From: Vampirovibrionales bacterium
GTDB lineage: Bacteria; Cyanobacteriota; Vampirovibrionia; Vampirovibrionales; Vampirovibrionaceae
DNA length: 64,000 nt
NCBI GenBank assembly: GCA_016712355.1
Contig: JADJRF010000005.1
Span: 2,294,001 to 2,358,000, forward strand
Direction of reading: 5' to 3'
Shown here piece after piece: positions 37,094 through 46,170 of this stretch. The position numbers and the translations under genes are program-made. The notes under the pieces are model-generated. The model was given only the letters and a program-made list of their open reading frames with translations. It was not told where the DNA came from and did not search any database. Position 1 is the first letter of the stretch, and the number at the start of each line of letters is the position of its first letter.

Positions 37094-37849
37094 ATGATTA
37101 TCAAACGACGCAAGCTGGAAAAACTGCTGGAAGAGGGCGCGTTTATCGCAGCGCCCCCGCCTCCGCCCGCTTCCAGAGAAGCCGACAGCAGCGAAACATC
37201 AGCATCCGCCCACGCCCAACCTGTAGAACCGGCGCTGGAATGGAACGAACAAACGGTAGAACACGGTCTGGTCAGCGACCGGCGCGCGCGGGATCGTCAA
37301 TCGGGTGAACGCCGTCGAGGCTATCGCCGACTGGAAGATCGCGCCCTGATTAGTCGCGCCAACGACGAGGCGACCGCTATCCGCGAAAACGCTGCGCGCG
37401 AGGGCTTTGAAAATGGATTGCAACAAGCGCACGAATCGATCCGGGCGCTTCAGGAGAATCTTGAGGCCCTGCTGGCCGGTCGCGCCGACGCGCTGATGAC
37501 AATCGCCGATGAAATCGCGCCGCTGGCCGTAGAAATCGCCGAACGCATCATCAAAACCGAAGTGTCCTGCGATGAGACCCTGGTGCGCGGCATTGTGGAC
37601 GACACATTGCAAAAGGTCAGTCGCAGCAATAAAAGCGTGCTGATTAAAGTCCACCCTGATGATGTAAGACTCGTAAAAGACAGCCTGCGCCAGAAGCCCC
37701 CCTCGCATCTCAACGCAGAAATCATGGTGATGGACGACCCTGCCGTGGATCGCGGCAGTTGCGTGGTCGAAACCAATAGCGGCCTGATCGACGCGACCTT
37801 CTCCACGCGGCTGGAGATGCTGCGGCGTCTGTTCGGCGGGGCAGGGTAA
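37094..37849 (+). CDS. fliH: Flagellar assembly protein FliH (export ATPase regulator)
   Basis: The FliH/SctL family forms the peripheral stalk that holds and regulates the FliI ATPase at the flagellar export gate. The product is 251 residues. It starts MIIKRRKLEKLLEEG, passes a Pro-rich, low-complexity stretch and a central coiled region (RANDEATAIRENAAREGFENGLQQA, with the EGFExG-type pattern). It ends in the family C-terminal domain (EIAERIIKTEVSCDETLVRGIVDDTL, VHPDDVRLV, DRGSCVVETNSGLIDATFSTRLEML). Two bases separate it from the preceding stop and 6 from flhA. No fliI is present in this window. Confidence 0.9.
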   Translation: MIIKRRKLEKLLEEGAFIAAPPPPPASREADSSETSASAHAQPVEPALEWNEQTVEHGLVSDRRARDRQSGERRRGYRRLEDRALISRANDEATAIRENAAREGFENGLQQAHESIRALQENLEALLAGRADALMTIADEIAPLAVEIAERIIKTEVSCDETLVRGIVDDTLQKVSRSNKSVLIKVHPDDVRLVKDSLRQKPPSHLNAEIMVMDDPAVDRGSCVVETNSGLIDATFSTRLEMLRRLFGGAG

Positions 37850-37855
37850 AGCGAT

Positions 37856-39970
37856 ATGGCGCAACCGCAAGGCCCGCAAAGCTTTAAAATGCCTTCTCCC
37901 AGCGAATTTATTCTGGCGCTGCTGGTGCTGGGGCTGGTCTGTATTGTAATTCTACCGCTGGAATCGTGGTTTATTGATATCGCGATTTCGCTCAACGTCA
38001 CGCTCGGGGTCGTCCTGCTCATGATGGCCCTGTACGTGCAAAAGCCCCTCGATATGGCGGCCTTTCCGTCGGTTATTCTGGTGGGGACGATGTTTCGCCT
38101 GGCGCTGGGCATCGCGACCGTACGCGCCATTCTGGACAAGGGCGACGCCGGGCACGTGGTCGACACGTTTGGTAAATTCGTCACCGGCGGCAATCTGGTA
38201 GTAGGGGTCGTGATCTTCGTCATTATCACGATTGTTCAGTTTCTGGTTATTACCAAGGGGTCGGAGCGGATTGCGGAAGTCGGCGCGCGTTTTGCTCTGG
38301 ACGCGATGCCCGGCAAACAGATGACCATTGACGCGGACTTCAACCAGGGCCTGATTTCGCCGGAAGAAGCCGTCAAGCGGCGCGAAGATCTTCAGCGAGA
38401 GTCGTCTCTATACGGCGCCATGGACGGGGCGATGAAATTCGTCAAAGGGGACGCCATCGCCGGGATTATTATTATTGTCATCAACATCATCGGCGGCTTG
38501 AGCGTCGGGATGATGATGAAAGGCCTTGGATTCGGCGAGGCCGTCAACAAATACACCTTGCTGACCATCGGCGACGGACTGGCAGCGCAAATTCCCGCCC
38601 TGCTGATGGCCGTCTCCAGCGGCTTGATGATGACGCGCTCCACCTCGGGCGGCAACAGCCTGGGGAAAGAACTTTTTGAGCAGGTGCAAGGCAAGCCTTA
38701 CGGTTTGCTATTTGCAGCGGCATTTCTCTTTCTCATTGGCGTCACCAGCGGCTGGACGGGCCTGCCGTGGTGGACGTTCATCCCCATTTCGATTTTAGTG
38801 GGAATCGTAGCGCTGAGCGTCTTTGTCGCCAGCCATGCGCAAAGCGAACTCGGCCAACTGGAAGCCACCAAGCAAAGTATGGCTGAACTCATCAACCCCA
38901 ACCGCATGTACGAAAAGCTCGGCGTGGATGTCCTGAGCCTGCAGGTCGGCACCGATCTCCTGCGTATCGCCGATCCAGAGCAAGACGGCCAACTGCTCGG
39001 CAAAATCGCCGGATTGCGCTCGCGCCTGACTGATGAACTCGGCTTTATCATGCCCAACGTCCGCATTATGGACAGCATGACGCTGGGTCCCAACGAGTAT
39101 CTAATTTCAATTCGCAATAATCCGGTGGCCAACGGCAACGTGTATCCGGATCGCTATATGCTGACCAGCGCGCATTTTGATGAAATGGGACAACAACCGC
39201 CGCCGGGCGCGCATAAAGATCGCGACCCCATTTACGGACAAACCGCCTACTGGCTCGATCCGCAACAACTCCCGCCGGATATGCAGAAACGCGCGCTGGA
39301 AGCCACAGACGCCATCATCGCGCACCTGTCGGAAATCATCGTCAAATACGTCGACGACGTAATGACCAAGATGGACGTGCTGAAACTCATGGAACTGGTG
39401 CGCCAGCAGGATCAATCGCTGATTCAGGAACTGGTGCCGTCGATTTTAACGCCGAATGACCTGCGTAAAATCTTTGTCAATCTGGTGCGCGAAAAAGTCT
39501 CTATTAAGGACGTTATTTTCGTCTTCGAGCGGCTCACCGATTACGCGCGCTTCAGCAAAGAGCCCGACGTGCTCTCAGAACGCCTGCGGGCGGCGCTGGG
39601 ACGGCAAATCTGCCTGTCGCAGTGCGACGCCAACAAAACCATGATTGCCGTCACGCTTTCAAACGAATGGGAAAAACTCCTGGACGATTCGTGCCAACGC
39701 ACGGAATTGGGCACGATGTTTCTGCTCAATCCGCGCCACGTTCAGGAGCTGGTGGAATCCACCGCCGAATCGCTCCGTACCGCGCAAGAAACCTACCGGC
39801 GCATGCCCGTGATTTTGTGCTCGCCGCGCATTCGTTTACCGTTATACCAATTGCTGGATCGGCATATTCCAATGGTCGCGGTTCTCAGCTATAGCGAATT
39901 AATCCCGGATATTCGCGTGGAGGCCATCGGTTCGATTGGCGGCGGCGAATATGCCGAAATGTACGGATAA
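37856..39970 (+). CDS. flhA: Flagellar type III export gate protein FlhA
   Basis: A 704-residue inner-membrane export gate component. The N-terminal half has about eight membrane spans, with the family signature FPSVILVGTMFRLALGIATVRAIL near residues 65-90 and the conserved cytosolic loop DAMPGKQMTIDADFNQGLISPEEAVKRRE. The C-terminal half (from about 330) is the cytosolic ring domain with LVxxxQDQSLIQELVPSILTPNDLRKIFVNLVREKVSIKD. Last gene of the fliF-X-fliH-flhA run, followed by a convergent gene after 33 bp. A weak hairpin (CCCG/CGGG near 39977-39989) with a following T-run may end the operon. Confidence 0.96.
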   Translation: MAQPQGPQSFKMPSPSEFILALLVLGLVCIVILPLESWFIDIAISLNVTLGVVLLMMALYVQKPLDMAAFPSVILVGTMFRLALGIATVRAILDKGDAGHVVDTFGKFVTGGNLVVGVVIFVIITIVQFLVITKGSERIAEVGARFALDAMPGKQMTIDADFNQGLISPEEAVKRREDLQRESSLYGAMDGAMKFVKGDAIAGIIIIVINIIGGLSVGMMMKGLGFGEAVNKYTLLTIGDGLAAQIPALLMAVSSGLMMTRSTSGGNSLGKELFEQVQGKPYGLLFAAAFLFLIGVTSGWTGLPWWTFIPISILVGIVALSVFVASHAQSELGQLEATKQSMAELINPNRMYEKLGVDVLSLQVGTDLLRIADPEQDGQLLGKIAGLRSRLTDELGFIMPNVRIMDSMTLGPNEYLISIRNNPVANGNVYPDRYMLTSAHFDEMGQQPPPGAHKDRDPIYGQTAYWLDPQQLPPDMQKRALEATDAIIAHLSEIIVKYVDDVMTKMDVLKLMELVRQQDQSLIQELVPSILTPNDLRKIFVNLVREKVSIKDVIFVFERLTDYARFSKEPDVLSERLRAALGRQICLSQCDANKTMIAVTLSNEWEKLLDDSCQRTELGTMFLLNPRHVQELVESTAESLRTAQETYRRMPVILCSPRIRLPLYQLLDRHIPMVAVLSYSELIPDIRVEAIGSIGGGEYAEMYG

Positions 39971-40003
39971 CGCTACCCGTTCAGCGGGCAGATTTTTAAA
40001 CGC

Positions 40004-40681
40004 CTAAACGATAGACGTCTGGCCCTGATAGGCCTGCTCAAAAGATTTAAAGCCCTCTGTGAGAGGGTCGTAGACGTCAATTTCGCCGCTTTCGATATGG
40101 TAAACCCAGCCATGCAGGGCGAGGGTCTTCGCCGCCATGCGCGCCGCGACCGAGGGAATGGTTTCCAGATGGTGCATTTGCACAGCGACATTGATTTCAA
40201 TACAACGTTCAAGACGCTGGGCTTCATCGGCGCCATGAGCAACCGTGTCGAGAATGGCGCGCGTGGCGTCGGCATAAGAAATCCACTGGCGAATAATGGG
40301 AATGCCATCGCCCTGATGCCGCTCGCACAGCGCCGTCATCGCCCCGCACGCGCTATGACCGCAGACAATAATATGCTCGACCTCCAGCACCGAAACAGCA
40401 TATTCGATCGACGCGCCGGTTCCGCCATACGGCGTGCCGTGCGGCGGCACGATGTTACCGGCGTTGTGAATCAAAAACAGACTGCCGGGATCGCTCTGGG
40501 TAATCAGCGAGGGGTCAATACGCGAATCCGAGCAGGTGATAAACAGGATTTTTGGCGATTGTCCTTTGGCCAGCGTCTTGAACAGCTCCTGTTTACCAGG
40601 GTACACGTCACGCTGAAACTTACGCACCCCGCGAATCAAGTCGTTTAAAGATGCCTGAGGGTCACGCGGCATGGGAACCAT
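40004..40681 (-). CDS. Beta-class carbonic anhydrase
   Basis: A zinc enzyme that interconverts CO2 and bicarbonate. The product is 225 residues. Zn ligands are visible in ITCSDSRIDP (C50, with the D52-R54 dyad) and CGHSACGA (H109, C112). NAGNIV at 73-78 and the GGTGASIEYAV segment are typical of the beta class. It follows the SulP transporter by 26 bp on the same strand, so uptake and hydration or dehydration of bicarbonate are probably coupled. Confidence 0.95.
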   Translation of the reverse strand: MVPMPRDPQASLNDLIRGVRKFQRDVYPGKQELFKTLAKGQSPKILFITCSDSRIDPSLITQSDPGSLFLIHNAGNIVPPHGTPYGGTGASIEYAVSVLEVEHIIVCGHSACGAMTALCERHQGDGIPIIRQWISYADATRAILDTVAHGADEAQRLERCIEINVAVQMHHLETIPSVAARMAAKTLALHGWVYHIESGEIDVYDPLTEGFKSFEQAYQGQTSIV

Positions 40682-40707
40682 GATCAGTCTCTCCTCTGGT
40701 TGGTTAA

Positions 40708-42279
40708 TTACAACAGGACCATGGGCAGTTTAACGCGATGCGGCGTTTTCCGGGACAAATCCGCCCATTCGATGCGGCATTGGCCGCCTGAGCATTCCAC
40801 CCGGTTCTGAAAGCAGGCCAGGGACTCCAGCGAAGCGTGATCGATATAATGCAGGCCATCCACATGTAAGTGGATATCGCGCCCCGCAGGCAGTTGCTCC
40901 AGCGTTGCGGATAGAGTCGGTAAGCTCAAGAACGAGGCGCTGCCGCGTAAATACACGTGGGTCTTGGCGGAATCAGGCTCGCTGACGCAATCAATTTTCA
41001 GTTTGCTGAGGGTATGCAGCAGGCGCAGAGACGCCAGAATAAATCCCATCAGCACGCCTTCCAGCAAATTGGTACTGATAACGCCAATAAACGTCACCAG
41101 AAATACCACCAATTCGCCCTTGCTGATGCGAAACAACTCAGGGATCGCCTGGAAGCGAATCAGCTTGAAGCCCGTATAAACCAGAATCGCCGCCAGACTT
41201 GCAATCGGAATTTTCGCCAGCAGGGCCGGAAATAACAGCACCAACGCCGCAATCCAGATTCCATGCAGAATAGTCGAAAGCCGGGTTTGCGCGCCCGCCT
41301 GGAAATTGGCGCTGCTACGGACAATCACCCCCGTCAACGGCAGGCCGCCCAGTAAACCACACATCGCATTGCCGACGCCTTGCGCCGTCACTTCGCGATC
41401 ATAGGCGGCCGTCACGCGAACATCCTGACGCTGAAGCGCAGTCACGCTTAGAATGGTTTCCGCCGCAGCGATAAAACCGATAGAAATCGCCATAATCCAG
41501 ACATCCTGATTCATCAGTAACGCCCCCAACTGCGCCGGTTGAGGCAAAGACGGCCAGGCGAAGGTTTGAGCAGGAATCTGGACGTAACTAATCGGCAATT
41601 GCAAGAAATGACACGCAATCACGGCAGCCGCAACCGCCAGTAACGCCGCAGGCAGCAAATGGAATCGCTTGGGCATTGCCGACCACAGCAAAATAATTAA
41701 CAGCGTGAACAAGCCCACCGCCGCCGCCAGATGATGGCTGGCGCCATCCATCGGAAACAGCCCTTTCTGGACCGCCTGGGGAATCAGGGCCAGGTTTTGA
41801 AGCGCGCTGCTACTGGGCTTATCATCCACCATCACGTGAAACTGACTGGCGACAATAATCATGCCGATGCCCGACAACATTCCCTGCACCAGCGCCGGGG
41901 AGACGGCGCGAAACACGCCGGAGAATTTAAAGACGCCCACCGCAATCTGAATCAAGCCCGCCAGCAGCGTAATGACGCCCAAGGCTTCGATTCCATGGGT
42001 CTGAATGACATCATGCACCAGAGAGACCAGACCCGCCGCAGGACCACTCACCTGAAGCGGCACGCCCGAGAGCGTTCCAACGACAACGCCGCCAATAATG
42101 CCCGCAATCAAACCCATAGCAGGGGGCGCGCCGCAGGCCACCGCAATCCCCAGACACAAGGGCAAGGCGACCAGAAACACCACCAGAGACGCCATCAAGT
42201 CGCGGCCAAACGTGGCGGACAAAGGGGGCTTCAAGGCAGCGGGGGACGGTTCGGCAGCACTCGATTCAGTAGCGCTCAT
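40708..42279 (-). CDS. SulP-family anion transporter with STAS domain (probable bicarbonate or sulfate)
   Basis: A membrane transporter of about 12 spans. It begins RDLMASLVVFLVALPLCLGIAVACGAPP, then GLIAGIIGGVVVGTLSGVPLQVSGPAAGL, as in SulP proteins, and ends in a STAS domain (about residues 420-510: IHLHVDGLHYIDHASLESL). ATG 42279 is chosen because AAGGAG lies 10 nt upstream and a -10-like TAGAAT sits 43 bp upstream; ATG 42309 would leave almost no leader. SulP proteins carry sulfate, bicarbonate or other anions. Pairing with carbonic anhydrase favours bicarbonate, by inference. Confidence 0.9.
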   Translation of the reverse strand: MSATESSAAEPSPAALKPPLSATFGRDLMASLVVFLVALPLCLGIAVACGAPPAMGLIAGIIGGVVVGTLSGVPLQVSGPAAGLVSLVHDVIQTHGIEALGVITLLAGLIQIAVGVFKFSGVFRAVSPALVQGMLSGIGMIIVASQFHVMVDDKPSSSALQNLALIPQAVQKGLFPMDGASHHLAAAVGLFTLLIILLWSAMPKRFHLLPAALLAVAAAVIACHFLQLPISYVQIPAQTFAWPSLPQPAQLGALLMNQDVWIMAISIGFIAAAETILSVTALQRQDVRVTAAYDREVTAQGVGNAMCGLLGGLPLTGVIVRSSANFQAGAQTRLSTILHGIWIAALVLLFPALLAKIPIASLAAILVYTGFKLIRFQAIPELFRISKGELVVFLVTFIGVISTNLLEGVLMGFILASLRLLHTLSKLKIDCVSEPDSAKTHVYLRGSASFLSLPTLSATLEQLPAGRDIHLHVDGLHYIDHASLESLACFQNRVECSGGQCRIEWADLSRKTPHRVKLPMVLL

Positions 42280-42321
42280 GGGAGCAAAACTCCTTCTAGG
42301 GATTGGCATTCAGGGCCGTGT

Positions 42322-42327
42322 ATTCTA
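42322..42327 (-). promoter_or_regulatory. Possible -10 of the sulP-carbonic anhydrase operon
   Basis: TAGAAT on the minus strand (5/6 match). No good -35 is seen at 16-18 bp. Transcription would start near 42315, fitting the ATG at 42279. Confidence 0.3.
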
Positions 42328-42417
42328 CCCTGAACCTATCACGAAAAACCACCGAGCGCGCCCTTCGCCATACCTAACTTGGCGCATCCCCGCTTGTCAG
42401 GAGACTCCGCCCCGACC

Positions 42418-43089
42418 ATGAGCGACATGAACGAATCCGCCGCCCTGCAGTCCGTGACGCTATGCGAGCATCCGCTGGCGCAGCATAACCTGAGCGTCTT
42501 GCGTAGCCGTCACTGCGATAACGAACGATTTCGACTCGCGCTGACGCGGATCGCGCGCCTGCTGATGCACGAAGCCGCCAACGATTTACCCCTGACGCCC
42601 GCGCTGGTAGAAACCCCGGTCGCGCGCGCCGAGTGCCGAACCCTGGCCCCGGACGCTCCGATTTTAATCGCGCCGATTTTGCGCGCCGGACTGGCATTAT
42701 CGGCTGTGGCGCTGGATTTTTTGCCGGAGGCCAGCGTGTATCACATCGGCGTGTATCGTGACGAGGCCACGCTGACGCCTGTCACGTACTATAACAAGTT
42801 ACCCGAGAGCATCGATTACTCGCGCGCGCGGGTTTTCGTTCTCGATCCGATGCTGGCCACCGGCGGTTCAGCCGTTGCGGCCATTGATATGATTCTGCGC
42901 CTCGGCGCCTCGCTGGATCATCTGCGGCTGGTCTGCGTCATTGCCGCGCCGGAGGGCATTGCGCACTTGCAGGAGCGGCATCCCGGCGTGCGCATTATTA
43001 CGGCGGCGGTGGACAAGCGCCTCAACGAGAAGGGCTATATCGTCCCCGGCCTGGGCGATGCGGGCGATCGCACGTTTGGAACCGTCTAG
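42418..43089 (+). CDS. upp: Uracil phosphoribosyltransferase
   Basis: Converts uracil and PRPP to UMP in pyrimidine salvage. The product is 223 residues. Signatures are HPLAQHNLSVLR near the N-terminus, ILRAGLALS, the PRPP-binding loop DPMLATGGSA (143-152), and the uracil-binding C-terminus YIVPGLGDAGDRTFGT. ATG 42418 is favoured: AGGAG lies about 15 nt upstream (a little far), and the longer TTG reading from 42379 adds no conserved residues. ATG 42427 is also possible. In many bacteria upp sits with glyA and tagO; here it is a single gene, divergent from sulP. Confidence 0.95.
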   Translation: MSDMNESAALQSVTLCEHPLAQHNLSVLRSRHCDNERFRLALTRIARLLMHEAANDLPLTPALVETPVARAECRTLAPDAPILIAPILRAGLALSAVALDFLPEASVYHIGVYRDEATLTPVTYYNKLPESIDYSRARVFVLDPMLATGGSAVAAIDMILRLGASLDHLRLVCVIAAPEGIAHLQERHPGVRIITAAVDKRLNEKGYIVPGLGDAGDRTFGTV

Positions 43090-43268
43090 GCGTCCCACGC
43101 GCCCCCTGCCAGCGGGCCAGCCGCACGCTGCCCTTTCAGGCTAAGCCAAACGCCTAGTGGCGCATCATTTTGACGTGTTACATTACATGGCAACAGCAGC
43201 TATTTTGGGCACACGCTCATTTTCACGGTATTCACAATCTCTCGCGCTCATTGGAGGCGCTTTTTCTC

Positions 43269-43940
43269 ATGCAAATCACATCCACGCAGCCCCGGGCTGC
43301 GCATTTTGGGTTTCAGTCCCCTCAGCGAGAAACGCCGCAAACGCTGACGTTGACTATTCAAGCCCCTCAAACACCCCGTCGGCCTTTAAGGCCATCTAAA
43401 ATGGAGATGACTAAAAATTTTTTGCCGAGCGTCTCTTCAAGATGTCAAACTCAAAAACCAGATTCTGGAGATGTCGACAGAATCTTTTTACCCATCGTGA
43501 TTCCCAGAACCCCAACAGAAATAGAATATGCCCAACAAAATGGCGCCCCCCCTTCCGATTTGCTAACCCTTAAGTATCAAGGCACTCAAGACTCTGATCG
43601 TCAATTCACCTGGACAGGCTCGGCTGGGCATTTAAGCCAAATGGCGGCATTTATTGCACAAACCGCTAATGGCTTACCGCCAGAGTCCCTCACCAATAGG
43701 CGTATGGTGCTGACATTACCGACAGGTCAGGAATATACATGGCCCCCGGGCATTGCGTCGACAGAAATCCCTGCCATAAAGCCGGTCTTGCCAAAGCCCT
43801 CTAATCACGAGAATTTATTTGCCCTCCTCGTCGACATTCCTGTGAAACATTTAGAAGGCGCAACAAGCCGCTTTTTTAACGCAATCGAGTCTCTTCTGAA
43901 GCCTGCGCCTGCTGAAACTGCTGAAGCAGCGTCGACGTAA
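43269..43940 (+). CDS. Unknown protein with N-terminal Arg..Phe-Gly motif (223 aa)
   Basis: ATG 43269 follows GGAGG with 11 nt spacing; earlier readings from 43170 lack such a site. The sequence begins MQITSTQPRAAHFGFQSP, then is Pro/Thr/Gln-rich with no signal peptide or membrane span. The central part (DLLTLKYQGTQDSDRQFTWTGSAGHLSQMAAFIAQTANGLPPESL) could be a small folded domain. I do not recognise it. Its last 65 bp overlap the convergent lipB. Its short N-terminal motif resembles those of the 48132 and 52799-53680 products. Confidence 0.6.
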   Translation: MQITSTQPRAAHFGFQSPQRETPQTLTLTIQAPQTPRRPLRPSKMEMTKNFLPSVSSRCQTQKPDSGDVDRIFLPIVIPRTPTEIEYAQQNGAPPSDLLTLKYQGTQDSDRQFTWTGSAGHLSQMAAFIAQTANGLPPESLTNRRMVLTLPTGQEYTWPPGIASTEIPAIKPVLPKPSNHENLFALLVDIPVKHLEGATSRFFNAIESLLKPAPAETAEAAST

Positions 43941-44568
43941 AGAGCCGCTTGACGCCTTCCAACGGCGGCGGCGCGCCCAAACAGCCCGCCAGTGACGTCA
44001 CAGAAATCGCTTCCAGCCCGCATGGGCGGATTTGGGCGTAATCCGACAACGCGTTATTCACGTTGAAGGCCACGCCGTGATACGTCACCCAGCGGCGAAC
44101 CGCGACGCCCACCGCCGCGATTTTGCAGACGCCGCCGGAGTCCAGGCGCGTCCACACGCCCGAGAACCCTTCGCGTCGCTCGCCCGCCACGCCATAAGCG
44201 GCAAGCGTTTCAATTACCGCCTGCTCGAGCGCGCGTAAAAGCTGACGCAAATCGCGCTCTCGCGGCGCAAGCCAGCGAATGGGATAAGCCACCAGTTGCC
44301 CCGGCGCATGCAACGTAACGCCCCCCCCGCGCTCCACCGGGATTGTCTGGAAAACAGGCGACAGCAAATCCGTCGGGCGGGCGGCGCGGCCGCAGGTAAT
44401 CACCGGCAGGTGCTCGCCAATCAGCAGCGTATCGCCCGCCCGACCCTCTGCGCGCGCCTCTACCAAAGCCAACTGACGACGATGAATCTCGCCATACTCG
44501 CCCAAGCCGAAATCTTCGACGGAAAGGCCCGTATTTGAGAGAAGCGCAGGGGCGGCCCCCGCCGTCAT
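43876..44568 (-). CDS. lipB: Octanoyltransferase (lipoate biosynthesis)
   Basis: Moves octanoyl from acyl carrier protein to the lipoyl domains of 2-oxoacid dehydrogenases and GcvH. The product is 230 residues. It has the LipB signatures RGGGVTLHAPGQLVAYPI (80-97), GVWT, KIAAVGVAVRRWVTYHG with catalytic K149, and PCGL with catalytic C183. Its ATG overlaps the lpdA stop as ATGA, so the two are coupled, linking lipoate attachment with a lipoamide-using enzyme. The 3' end overlaps the convergent 43269 gene by 65 bp. Confidence 0.95.
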   Translation of the reverse strand: MTAGAAPALLSNTGLSVEDFGLGEYGEIHRRQLALVEARAEGRAGDTLLIGEHLPVITCGRAARPTDLLSPVFQTIPVERGGGVTLHAPGQLVAYPIRWLAPRERDLRQLLRALEQAVIETLAAYGVAGERREGFSGVWTRLDSGGVCKIAAVGVAVRRWVTYHGVAFNVNNALSDYAQIRPCGLEAISVTSLAGCLGAPPPLEGVKRLFTSTLLQQFQQAQASEETRLR

Positions 44569-45998
44569 GGCTTCTGGTACAAGTGAATCGCCTGATGATG
44601 CAAGGCTTCCGCCGCTTCCATCAGCGATTCGGGTAAGGTCGGATGGGCATGAACCGTCATCGCCACATCGGCGGCCGACGCGCCCAGCTCGATGGCCAGA
44701 GCGGCTTCGGCGATTAAATCCGCCGCATGGGGCCCTGCAATGTGAGCGCCGAGCAATTCATCGGTTTGCGCATCCGCGATAAGCTTTACCAAGCCATCGC
44801 CCGCGTCCATGGTGAGGGCCCGTCCCGACGCCTGTAACGGGAACGAGCCGATACGGACCTCCCTTCCCGCGGCGCGCGCCTGAGCTTCGGTCCATCCTAC
44901 CGAGGCCAGCTCCGGGTCCGTGTAGACGGCTGCGGGCATCGCGCGCGTATCCACGCTGGCCGCCCCATCGCCCGCAATCGCGGCGGCGGCGACAAGGCCT
45001 TCGTGCGAGGCGCGATGCGCCAACAGCGGGCCGCGCGTGACATCGCCAATGGCGAAAATATGCGCCGAACGCGAGCGGCATTGCGCATCCACCGGGATAA
45101 AGCCGCGCTCATCGGTGGCGAGGCCTGCGCGCGCCAAGCCCAATGAGGCCGTATTGGGCGAGCGCCCCACCGCAACCAGCGCCTTTTCTACAGCCAGAGA
45201 AGTCGTCTGACCGGCGTCATCCAGGCAAGAAAGCGTCAGCAAGGGCCCCGATTGAGACGCATCCGGCGAAAGGCCTGCGCGAACGCCTGTCTTCAGCGAG
45301 ATTTTGCGGCGCTTCAAGGCGCGTTTTAGGATTTGACGGCAATCCGGGTCTATGTCAGGCAGAATGTCTTCCAGCGCTTCGAGAACCGTGACTTGCGCGC
45401 CGAGCTTGGAAAACGCCATCGCCATTTCAAGCCCAATCACCCCGCCGCCAATGACGGCCAGCGAGGCGGGCAGCGTCGTCATCGACAGAAGATCGCGCAC
45501 ATCGAGCATACGTTGACCATCCACCGCCAATCCCGGCAGCGCTTGCGGGCTGGAGCCTGTGGCGATCAGGAAGTTCTCTGCATCGAGCGTCAGGACGTCG
45601 CCTTGAGCAGGGCGAACCTGCAAGCGATGGGGCGTCAGGAATTCGGCCTCGCCTTCTATCAGCGTCACGCCATGAGCGCCCAGTAACTGACGAATGCCGC
45701 CCTGAAGCTTGTGAATGACGCCATCTTTCCAGCCCATCAACCGGGCGAAATCCACCCGGGGATTGTCCACGAGAATACCCATTTTGTCGGCGCCGCGTAA
45801 CCCATCCAGTATGCTCGCCGCATGAATCAGCGCCTTGGACGGAATACATCCCCAGTTCAGGCAGACGCCGCCCACGGCGTTTTTTTCAATCAGCGCCACG
45901 CGCATGCCGCGCTGGGCCAGTCGAATAGCGGCAACATAGCCGCCGGGCCCGGCGCCAATGACGCAAACTTGCCACGGGTTTTGCGAAGACTCCGTCAT
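44565..45998 (-). CDS. lpdA: Dihydrolipoyl dehydrogenase (E3)
   Basis: A FAD-dependent enzyme that reoxidises dihydrolipoamide for pyruvate/2-oxoglutarate dehydrogenases or the glycine cleavage system. The product is 477 residues. FAD-binding VIGAGPGGYVAA (13-24), redox disulfide GGVCLNWGCIPSK (C46, C51), NAD-binding VIGGGVIGLEMA, second FAD motif IFAIGDVT and the C-terminal HPTLPE with the catalytic His are all present. It is first in the lpdA-lipB operon, with a good promoter upstream (46040-46068). No E1/E2 genes lie nearby. Confidence 0.95.
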   Translation of the reverse strand: MTESSQNPWQVCVIGAGPGGYVAAIRLAQRGMRVALIEKNAVGGVCLNWGCIPSKALIHAASILDGLRGADKMGILVDNPRVDFARLMGWKDGVIHKLQGGIRQLLGAHGVTLIEGEAEFLTPHRLQVRPAQGDVLTLDAENFLIATGSSPQALPGLAVDGQRMLDVRDLLSMTTLPASLAVIGGGVIGLEMAMAFSKLGAQVTVLEALEDILPDIDPDCRQILKRALKRRKISLKTGVRAGLSPDASQSGPLLTLSCLDDAGQTTSLAVEKALVAVGRSPNTASLGLARAGLATDERGFIPVDAQCRSRSAHIFAIGDVTRGPLLAHRASHEGLVAAAAIAGDGAASVDTRAMPAAVYTDPELASVGWTEAQARAAGREVRIGSFPLQASGRALTMDAGDGLVKLIADAQTDELLGAHIAGPHAADLIAEAALAIELGASAADVAMTVHAHPTLPESLMEAAEALHHQAIHLYQKP

Positions 45999-46039
45999 AT
46001 TCCCGACGACCTCTCTGGCTGACGTGACGCACCGCCCTT

Positions 46040-46068
46040 ACTCTACCCACAAGCGAGTCGCATGGCAA
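46040..46068 (-). promoter_or_regulatory. Promoter of lpdA-lipB
   Basis: The minus-strand -35 is TTGCCA (46063-46068) and the -10 is TAGAGT (46040-46045), with a spacer of exactly 17 bp. The start would be near 46033, giving a leader of about 35 nt. Confidence 0.6.
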
Positions 46069-46170
46069 ATTGGCTCTCCTGTTTTGTGGCGGGCGGCGCT
46101 TTTTTTCGCCGGACGCTTGGGGTAGGCTGACAGCGAAGGTCCGCGATGAAGAAGAGGCGTCGTCGCCCCC

